From positions 1,612,001 to 1,676,000 of the forward strand of contig NZ_VORA01000001.1 of the NCBI RefSeq assembly GCF_008477545.1: a stretch of DNA of 64,000 nt, in the 5' to 3' direction. Source of the stretch: Roseibium aestuarii (GTDB lineage: Bacteria; Pseudomonadota; Alphaproteobacteria; Rhizobiales; Stappiaceae). The notes under the pieces are model-generated. The model was not told where the DNA came from. It saw only the letters and a list, made by a program, of their open reading frames with translations, and made no database searches. A program made the translations under genes and the position numbers. This document shows, one piece after another, positions 59,364 to 64,000 of the stretch. Position 1 is the first letter of the stretch; every line of letters begins with the position of its first letter.

Positions 59364-59391
59364 GGGGGCCCGGTCCGTGATGCGGGCCCCC
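59364..59391 (-). repeat. stem-loop between tctC-like and tctAB-like genes
   Basis: GGGGGCCCG (59364-59372) and CGGGCCCCC (59383-59391) are perfect 9-bp arms with a 10-nt loop, in the 63-bp gap between the binding-protein and membrane-subunit genes. The lack of a U-tract suggests an mRNA-stabilising or processing hairpin that raises binding-protein levels. Confidence 0.65.
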
Positions 59392-59398
59392 GTCAGGA

Positions 59399-60496
59399 TC
59401 ACTTCAGCGAGACGCCGTAGTCATCCTGAAGCCACTTGATGACGAAGGCCTTGGCCTCCGCAGGTACCTTGGTCGCCATGACCTTGGCCTTTTCGGCGCC
59501 CTTGCCGGTCATCTGGGGATAGGCCCCGAGAGTGGACTCCGACAGTTCCGCGAAATCCGGGCGCGCGATGATATCCTTGAAGGCCTTCTCATAGGCGGCA
59601 ACCACCTCGGCCGAGGCGGTCTTGGGCAGGAACACCATCTTCTGGGCGGCAAAGCCGGAGATGAAGAAGGCCTTCCAGGCATCCCAGGCCACGCCGGAGG
59701 TCTCGCAACCCTCGGTCGCCTCGCAGACTTCCTTGAAGGTCGGGATCTCGGGGAAGGAGGGATCGCGGACGATGTTGCCCTCGTCATCCAGCGCGCCCCA
59801 GCTCATCATCGGGACGGCGCGACCGGCTTCGACCATCGGCACGACGCTCTTCAGATAGGCCGGAGAGGTCTGATAGTCGATGTTGGCTTCGCCGCGCTCG
59901 AACATTAGGCGGCCTGCGCCGCGGCCTTCCACGCCGAATACAGGCTGGACATTCATGCCCAGCATCTTCCAGGCGAGATTGGGAACGAGGTCGAGGCCGG
60001 TGGCCCCCTGCGCGCCCCAGATGAACTCGATGCCCTTGAGGTCATCCGCATCGCCATCGAATTTCGCGCCCAGTTCCGGTGGCAGATAGGCCACGCCGCC
60101 AACACCGGACGCCAGCACCACCTGCCAGTCGTCATATTCATACTGCACGCGCGGGTCGTCGAGCAGATAGGGGAACTGGGTCGAGCCGGACGGTCCGAAG
60201 ATCAGGGTGCCGTCGTCGGTGGTCTGGCGCTGGAACCAGTTGGCCCCGGTGGTGGAGCCGCCGCCCGGACGGTAGCGCACGACAACCGTCGGGTTGCCCG
60301 GCAGGGCCTCACTCAGAAGCGGGGCAAAGAAGTTGGCCCATCGTGCCGAACCGCCGGATTCGGCGAAGGGAATGACGAATTCGACGGTCTTCCCGGCGAA
60401 GTCGACCTCCGCCCTTGCGGACGGTGCGTATGACGCAAGGCAGACGCCTGCCAGCATGGCCGCAAGGCTGCGGCCAAGGATTTTTTCGGTCTTCAT
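59399..60496 (-). CDS. tripartite tricarboxylate transporter substrate-binding protein (TctC/Bug family)
   Basis: A 365-residue periplasmic binding protein of the TctC/Bug family. A signal peptide (ILGRSLAAMLAGVCLASYAPSARA-like, shown in short as AAMLAGVCLASYAPSARA) ends near residue 29. The mature part starts with DFAGKTVEFVIPFAESGGSA, the carboxylate-binding loop, then VVRYRPGGGSTTGANWF and IFGPSGSTQFPYLL. Members bind citrate, tricarballylate, aconitate or aromatic acids through two loop-bound waters. GGGAGGAAA precedes ATG 60496; an in-frame start further upstream lacks a site. It heads the operon tctC-like, tctAB-like, prpF-like, ThDP enzyme. A long inverted repeat lies 141 bp upstream. 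Confidence 0.88.
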   Translation of the reverse strand: MKTEKILGRSLAAMLAGVCLASYAPSARAEVDFAGKTVEFVIPFAESGGSARWANFFAPLLSEALPGNPTVVVRYRPGGGSTTGANWFQRQTTDDGTLIFGPSGSTQFPYLLDDPRVQYEYDDWQVVLASGVGGVAYLPPELGAKFDGDADDLKGIEFIWGAQGATGLDLVPNLAWKMLGMNVQPVFGVEGRGAGRLMFERGEANIDYQTSPAYLKSVVPMVEAGRAVPMMSWGALDDEGNIVRDPSFPEIPTFKEVCEATEGCETSGVAWDAWKAFFISGFAAQKMVFLPKTASAEVVAAYEKAFKDIIARPDFAELSESTLGAYPQMTGKGAEKAKVMATKVPAEAKAFVIKWLQDDYGVSLK

Positions 60497-61060
60497 GATT
60501 TTCCTCCCAAGAGCAGTCAGAGGATCCTGCAGATGGTTCCCGGTCGGCGATCCTCCTCCGATCACCGACAAATCCGCAGGCCCTTGAGGTTCACGCTGTC
60601 ACGCAGGGTCAGCCGAAACAAATTCGTTTTTCCCGTCTTTTCATGAATAAAATTCATGAAAAGCGCGTCTTGCTGCGGTGCAGCCATGGCAGGGCTTTCG
60701 CCTCGAACCCTCGCTCAAGGGCGTCCGGATGCCTCCTCGAGACTCTCTGGAAGCACCTGATCCCGCAAAGCAAATCAGCATCCTGTTCCTGCGTTTGAAG
60801 TGTGGCCCGGCAAGGTCGACGAACGGGATCGGAGGCCGGAAAATTTGCCGTGATTGCGTGATGCTGCGGCGCCTCTGACACGGATCGCCTGCTTTCACGA
60901 CAGGAAAACGAATGACCTGTTGTCCGATAGCTATGTGCGCAAGGGCAAAGGCCCGCTAGTGTTCCGGCCCACTGACGACTGTGAACGGGCTGCTTTAGCC
61001 ACACGGCTGTGACCAGGGCGCAAGACCTTGCGCGCACTCAAGATCCTTGGAGGGATTCCG
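60497..61060. other. 564-bp gene-free region between divergent tctC-like and dehydrogenase genes
   Basis: No convincing gene is seen. Open frames of 66-127 codons exist on both strands but show no family motif, ribosome-binding site or normal codon choice. The left third is A+T-richer and contains the 27-nt inverted repeat at 60637-60663, a likely regulatory site for the Tct operon. The remainder (60664-61040) has no recognisable repeat or hairpin and may be the remnant of a decayed gene, possibly the regulator lost from this operon. Confidence 0.6.
60637..60663. promoter_or_regulatory. 27-nt perfect inverted repeat, operator candidate of the Tct operon
   Basis: CTTTTCATGAAT (60637-60648) and ATTCATGAAAAG (60652-60663) are perfect 12-bp arms around AAA. 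The A+T-rich composition and the lack of a G+C stem argue for a protein-binding site rather than a terminator. It lies 141 bp upstream of the tctC-like start and about 400 bp before the dehydrogenase gene. No regulator gene is adjacent, so the protein must be encoded elsewhere. Confidence 0.7.
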
Positions 61061-62035
61061 GTGAAGATCGCCATTCTCGACGACTATTTCGACACGCTGC
61101 GCGGGCTGCCCTGCTTTGATAAGCTGAATGGCCATGACGTGACGGTCTTCACCGATCACGTCCAGGAAACGCGCGCGCTGGCGGAAAGGCTCGCGCCCTT
61201 CGACGCGCTCGTCCTGTTTCGGGAGCGGACCCGGATCACCGGAGATCTTCTCGACCGCTTGCCGAATCTCATGCTGATCAGTCAGCGCAGCGGCTATCCG
61301 CATGTGGACGTGCCGGCCTGCACGCGAAACCGCGTGCTGCTCTGCTCCAACACCCAGTCGGACCTGCCGTCGGTCGCCGCCGCGGAACACACCTTTGCGC
61401 TGATCCTCGCCAGTGCCCGCCAGATCCCGCAGCAGATGGCGTCCCTTCGGGCCGGCACCTGGCAGATGGGCGTGGGCAAGACCCTTCGCGGCCGCGTGCT
61501 CGGGATCTATGGCTACGGGCGCATCGGCCGGGCGGTGGCGGCCTATGCCCGGGCCTTCGGCATGAAGGTTGTCTTCTGGGCGTCGGAGACCTCGCGTGAG
61601 CGTGCAAGGGCCGATGGGGAGAGCGTTGCGGAAACCCGGGAGGCTTTCTTCAGCACTACGGATGTGGTGAGCCTGCATCTGCGGCTCGTTCCGGCGACGC
61701 GAGGCATCGTGACGGCGGAGGATCTGGCCGCCATGAAGCCCGGGGCGGTTCTTGTGAATACGTCCCGGGCCGGGTTGTTCGCACCGGGGGCGTTGTTGGC
61801 GGCGCTGGAGACCGGACGGCCGGGGGGCGCCGCCATCGACGTCTTCGATCAGGAGCCCGTCACGGATCCGGCTGACCCGCTGGTCCATCACCCGAACGTC
61901 GTGGCGACGCCCCACATCGGCTTCGTCACAGAGGATGAGTTCGAGCTGCAATTCTCCGAGATCTTCGACCAGATTGTCGCATTTGCGGCGGGTGAACCGA
62001 TCAACATGATCAATCCGGAGGTGCTGGGGGCCTGA
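61061..62035 (+). CDS. D-2-hydroxyacid dehydrogenase, NAD-dependent (glyoxylate/hydroxypyruvate reductase-like)
   Basis: A 324-residue member of the D-isomer-specific 2-hydroxyacid dehydrogenases. The Rossmann motif [20 protein letters not shown] lies at residues 148-167, the substrate-binding arginine in VNTSRAGLF, the catalytic glutamate in VFDQEPV and the histidine in ATPHIGF. Start GTG 61061 was chosen because GGAGG lies 7 bp before it; TTG 61028 would add 11 residues without a ribosome-binding site. It diverges from the Tct operon and converges with the AbrB gene, so it could reduce or oxidise a 2-oxo/2-hydroxy acid of the same pathway. The true substrate is unknown. Confidence 0.9.
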   Translation: MKIAILDDYFDTLRGLPCFDKLNGHDVTVFTDHVQETRALAERLAPFDALVLFRERTRITGDLLDRLPNLMLISQRSGYPHVDVPACTRNRVLLCSNTQSDLPSVAAAEHTFALILASARQIPQQMASLRAGTWQMGVGKTLRGRVLGIYGYGRIGRAVAAYARAFGMKVVFWASETSRERARADGESVAETREAFFSTTDVVSLHLRLVPATRGIVTAEDLAAMKPGAVLVNTSRAGLFAPGALLAALETGRPGGAAIDVFDQEPVTDPADPLVHHPNVVATPHIGFVTEDEFELQFSEIFDQIVAFAAGEPINMINPEVLGA

Positions 62036-62052
62036 GGCCTCCAGCTCTCAGG

Positions 62053-63117
62053 CTAGGTCGGAGGGATCCGGTCTCGCCAGAGCCTGGCAAAGACCGGAGC
62101 GCCCAGGATCACGAGAATGAGCCGGGTCAGGTGGTGGACCACCACATAGCCGAGGTCCGCTCCGGTGATGATGGCCAACACCGTCATTTCCGCCTGACCG
62201 CCGGGCGCAAAGGCAAGGAACCCCTCCAGCGGCGCGGCGAGCCCGGTCTGGACGACGATTTCGGAAAAGACCACGGCCAGCACCGCAAGCAGCAGGACGA
62301 AAAGCACGCCTGACAGCACAAAGTGGCGCAGCTCGCGAAGGGTCACGCCCACATAGCCGACGCCGATCCCCATGCCGATGAAGAATTGGGCGAAGAGAAT
62401 GGCCTCCGCCGGCGGGCGGGCATGGATGAGGCCCGTGAGCGAGCAGATGGCGGCGGCAATCAACGGCCCGATGATGGTCGCACCAAAGAGCCCCAGCCTT
62501 TCGGCGATCTTCCAGCCCATAAGCGCGGCTGCCGCCATGATGGCCAGCTCCTGAAGCGGCAGGGAACTGGCCGGTGCGCCGACCGGACGGTCAAGCCCGG
62601 CGCCCATGAACTGGGTGAGGATGAACGGCGCGAGGCTGACGATAAGGAGCACCCGGGTGGCGTGGACCAGCGAGAGGGCGCGTACGTTTCCGCCTGCCTC
62701 TTCGCCGAAGACAATCATGTCCTGAAGCCCGCCGGGCATGGCGGAGTAATAGGCTGTCGCCCGGTCGAACCCGCAGACCTTCATGAAGAAGGGAACGCCC
62801 ACCGCGCCGATCACCAGCAGATAAAGCGGCACAAGGGCGACGGAGAGCGCCATCTGCGGGAGTTGCGAGAGGACCAGCGGAGTGATCGACGCGCCCACCG
62901 CGACACCGAGGATCGTGCGTGCGCCCTTGGCAACGACCCCTGTGCCGCGCAACGGGAAGCCCGCAAGGGCCGCCAGGAGACTTGCAAACATGGGCCCGAA
63001 CAGAAAGGGCAGGGGCAGGTTCAGCGCTTGAAAGGCGAAGGCACCGAGAAGCGAGATGAACAGGGTGACGAGGGTGCGCGCCAGGGGCGGCAGGCGGGTC
63101 TGGGAGGGACGGATCAT
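62053..63117 (-). CDS. AbrB-family membrane protein (COG3180 type, putative ammonia-monooxygenase-like)
   Basis: A 354-residue inner-membrane protein of the AbrB duplication family (unrelated to the DNA-binding AbrB of Bacillus). About ten helices are arranged as two repeats: LPLPFLFGPMFASLLAALAG with AGARTILGVAVGASITP-like GARTILGVAVGASITP in the first, and GLFGATIIGPLIAAAICSL with FIGMGIGVGYVGV in the second, plus AMPGGLQDMIVFGEEAG and APGGQAEMTVLA, two PGG loops characteristic of the family. Function is unproven; it is often next to Tct-type transporter or catabolic genes and may be a transporter. The 242-bp upstream region contains the same operator as tcuA, so it may belong to the GntR/tcuAB regulon. 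Confidence 0.85.
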   Translation of the reverse strand: MIRPSQTRLPPLARTLVTLFISLLGAFAFQALNLPLPFLFGPMFASLLAALAGFPLRGTGVVAKGARTILGVAVGASITPLVLSQLPQMALSVALVPLYLLVIGAVGVPFFMKVCGFDRATAYYSAMPGGLQDMIVFGEEAGGNVRALSLVHATRVLLIVSLAPFILTQFMGAGLDRPVGAPASSLPLQELAIMAAAALMGWKIAERLGLFGATIIGPLIAAAICSLTGLIHARPPAEAILFAQFFIGMGIGVGYVGVTLRELRHFVLSGVLFVLLLAVLAVVFSEIVVQTGLAAPLEGFLAFAPGGQAEMTVLAIITGADLGYVVVHHLTRLILVILGAPVFARLWRDRIPPT

Positions 63118-63132
63118 GCGGACGCTCCAATT

Positions 63133-63152
63133 GCATACCTTTGTATACTAAA
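63133..63152. promoter_or_regulatory. candidate GntR operator upstream of the AbrB-family gene
   Basis: Read on the - strand this is TTTAGTATAC, four bases, then GTATGC, beginning 35 bp upstream of the AbrB start. It shares TTTAGTATAC-N4-GTAT-N-C with the element before tcuA at 36430-36449, 26.7 kb away. This A+T-rich 20-mer stands out in a G+C-rich region, which makes chance unlikely. Confidence 0.65.
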
Positions 63153-63359
63153 TTAAAGAGCGATCAAGTGTCCCGTTCCCTGCGCTCCGGATAAGGGAAC
63201 ACGATCCGCGCGTGCGCTTGCCGAAGGAGACGCGAAACGCAGTGCTCGGGAGAGAAACGGATGATCCGTCGCGGGATCGGTCGGATCCCGGGCAAGGCTC
63301 AAGCAGGAAGGAGAAAGGGGAAATTTAGACCGTCAGGCGCGGACGGGCGACGCGATGAA

Positions 63360-63449
63360 TGGCGGAAGAGGTGGGATTCGAACCCACGGAGGACTTGCAC
63401 CCTCGGCGGTTTTCAAGACCGCTGCATTCAACCACTCTGCCACTCTTCC
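63360..63449 (-). tRNA. tRNA-Ser (anticodon UGA)
   Basis: The 90-nt tRNA is read on the - strand. The acceptor stem GGAAGAG pairs with CTCTTCC, the discriminator base is G, and CCA is encoded. The anticodon loop CTTGAAA holds TGA, decoding UCA and UCG-type serine codons. The long variable arm typical of serine tRNAs (CCGAGGGTGCAAGTCCTCCG region) and the T-arm GTGGGTTCGAATCCCAC are intact. Confidence 0.96.
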
Positions 63450-63868
63450 GGTTGCCTGCTGTTTCCGTCGGTTTGCGGCCCATGTCAAGCGCCGGGCGCG
63501 GAATGGCGCGTTTCTGCTGGGGGCAAGGGGAGGGGCGCGGGCAAGGACTCAGGCGAGGCACCCGGAGGCCCGCAAGAATCAGCGCGAGCCGCGCGAAACC
63601 TTTGCGATCTTGAGAAAAAGAGGGACCGCCGGTCCGGTGTCGTGGGCAGGGTGGCCCGGCGGTCCATCACTGAACCGGTGGGAAGGTTCAGCCCGCAGCG
63701 TCTGGGCATGTCGGCTGCGGTGACATCTGATTACCCCAGCGGCTTCCTTGGTGAATGTGACAGGGGTCACACTCTGGCGTCTTCACATGGTTAATCGGTC
63801 CACAGGCCGCGCCCCTGCGTCATTTCATCAGGCTCGACGGATCATTCAGGTTAGGTTAAGAGATTTTC
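63450..63868. other. 419-bp gene-free region after the tRNA-Ser gene
   Basis: No gene is supported here; the open frames overlap the tRNA or lack a ribosome-binding site. A perfect dyad TGTGAC-AGGG-GTCACA lies at 63756-63771, about 100 bp upstream of the next start, and could be an operator. The stretch just before the ATG is A+T-richer (GGTTAGGTTAAGAGATTTT) and probably holds the promoter of the following gene. Confidence 0.6.
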
Positions 63869-64000
63869 ATGTATGGAACAGTTCGGTTGCTCGTGCGGGG
63901 GCGCGGCATCGAACATGCGCTCCGCCGGAGAGGCGCCAGGGCCACGGCCTTCGGCAGCTCTCTGAGGGACCCGCCCGAAGATCCAAATCACTGGGCAGGG
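63869..64000 (+). CDS. start of an unidentified gene, cut by the window end
   Basis: An open frame begins at ATG 63869 and runs unbroken for 44 codons to the window end. The N-terminus is basic (VRLLVRGRGIEHALRRRGAR) and is neither a clear signal peptide nor a lipoprotein leader. The A+T-rich upstream sequence and the position after an empty region make a real start plausible, but there is no strong ribosome-binding site. I do not recognise the family; in related genomes a cell-envelope gene often follows this tRNA. Confidence 0.4.
   Translation, partial: MYGTVRLLVRGRGIEHALRRRGARATAFGSSLRDPPEDPNHWAG

Noticed and set aside
60654..61037. 127-codon - strand frame in the gap upstream of the dehydrogenase
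   Set aside because: No ribosome-binding site, no family motif, and unusual composition (many His, Cys, Arg); treated as non-coding or as a gene remnant.
63360..63449. Possible att site (repeat of the tRNA 3' end) that would mark an integrated element
   Set aside because: I did not find a second copy of the T-arm/acceptor sequence in the window, nor an integrase gene.
63261..63794. Frames of 78-177 codons across the tRNA-Ser gene
   Set aside because: They overlap a structurally complete tRNA gene and lack ribosome-binding sites.

Overview
The window is chromosomal DNA of a high-G+C alphaproteobacterium, probably a marine or soil member of the Hyphomicrobiales/Rhodobacterales (Stappia- or Labrenzia-like). 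This rests on a phosphatidylcholine synthase (Pcs), an IalB-family protein, HspQ, a malyl-CoA-lyase-like enzyme, PuuD-type urate oxidation, and many TRAP/Tct/Liv-type solute-binding proteins. The genus cannot be fixed from the sequence alone. I see no insertion sequence, phage gene, integrase or CRISPR array.

1-17 kb is mostly core genome: the end of kdsA, then eno, a FrnE/DsbA-like protein, a degenerate PleD-like regulator, an AMP-ligase-fold protein that has lost its active-site motifs, a YejA-like peptide-binding protein, IalB, HspQ, a malyl-CoA-lyase-like enzyme, a lipid A acyltransferase, an AEC carrier, a UbiH-type hydroxylase, a DUF2182 membrane protein, Pcs and TerC. Several strong terminators are visible.

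17-31 kb is a purine-salvage and oxidation block on the + strand: a quinone oxidoreductase, a LysR regulator, hydroxyisourate hydrolase, XdhABC, a BMP-type nucleoside/purine ABC transporter (ATPase, two permeases, binding protein), the membrane urate oxidase PuuD and OHCU decarboxylase. Together they would import a purine or nucleoside and carry it through xanthine, urate and 5-hydroxyisourate to allantoin. Allantoin-degrading genes are not in the window.

31-35.6 kb holds a secreted von Willebrand A protein with a duplicated cysteine domain, a small secreted partner, and a divergent solo LuxR-type regulator.

35.6-63 kb is an accessory carboxylate-catabolism region. In order it has: a GntR regulator and tcuAB (tricarballylate dehydrogenase and its electron-transfer partner); a leaderless binding protein; a Liv-type ABC operon in which LivM, LivG and LivF are one polypeptide, followed by an aldehyde dehydrogenase and an SDR; a NAC-like LysR; an operon of a ribose-type binding protein, a flavoprotein, a ThDP enzyme and a cupin; a second LysR; a tripartite tricarboxylate operon (TctC, a fused TctA-TctB, a PrpF/4-oxalomesaconate-tautomerase-like isomerase, a second ThDP enzyme); a D-2-hydroxyacid dehydrogenase; and an AbrB-family membrane protein. 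Two operator signals tie parts of this region together. One is an ATA-N9-TAT palindrome (ATAAG-N5-CTTAT) before both the Liv operon and the ribose-type-SBP operon. The other is a TTTAGTATAC-N4-GTAT-N-C element before both tcuA and the distant AbrB gene. The region ends at a tRNA-Ser(UGA), followed by a mostly empty stretch and the start of one more gene.
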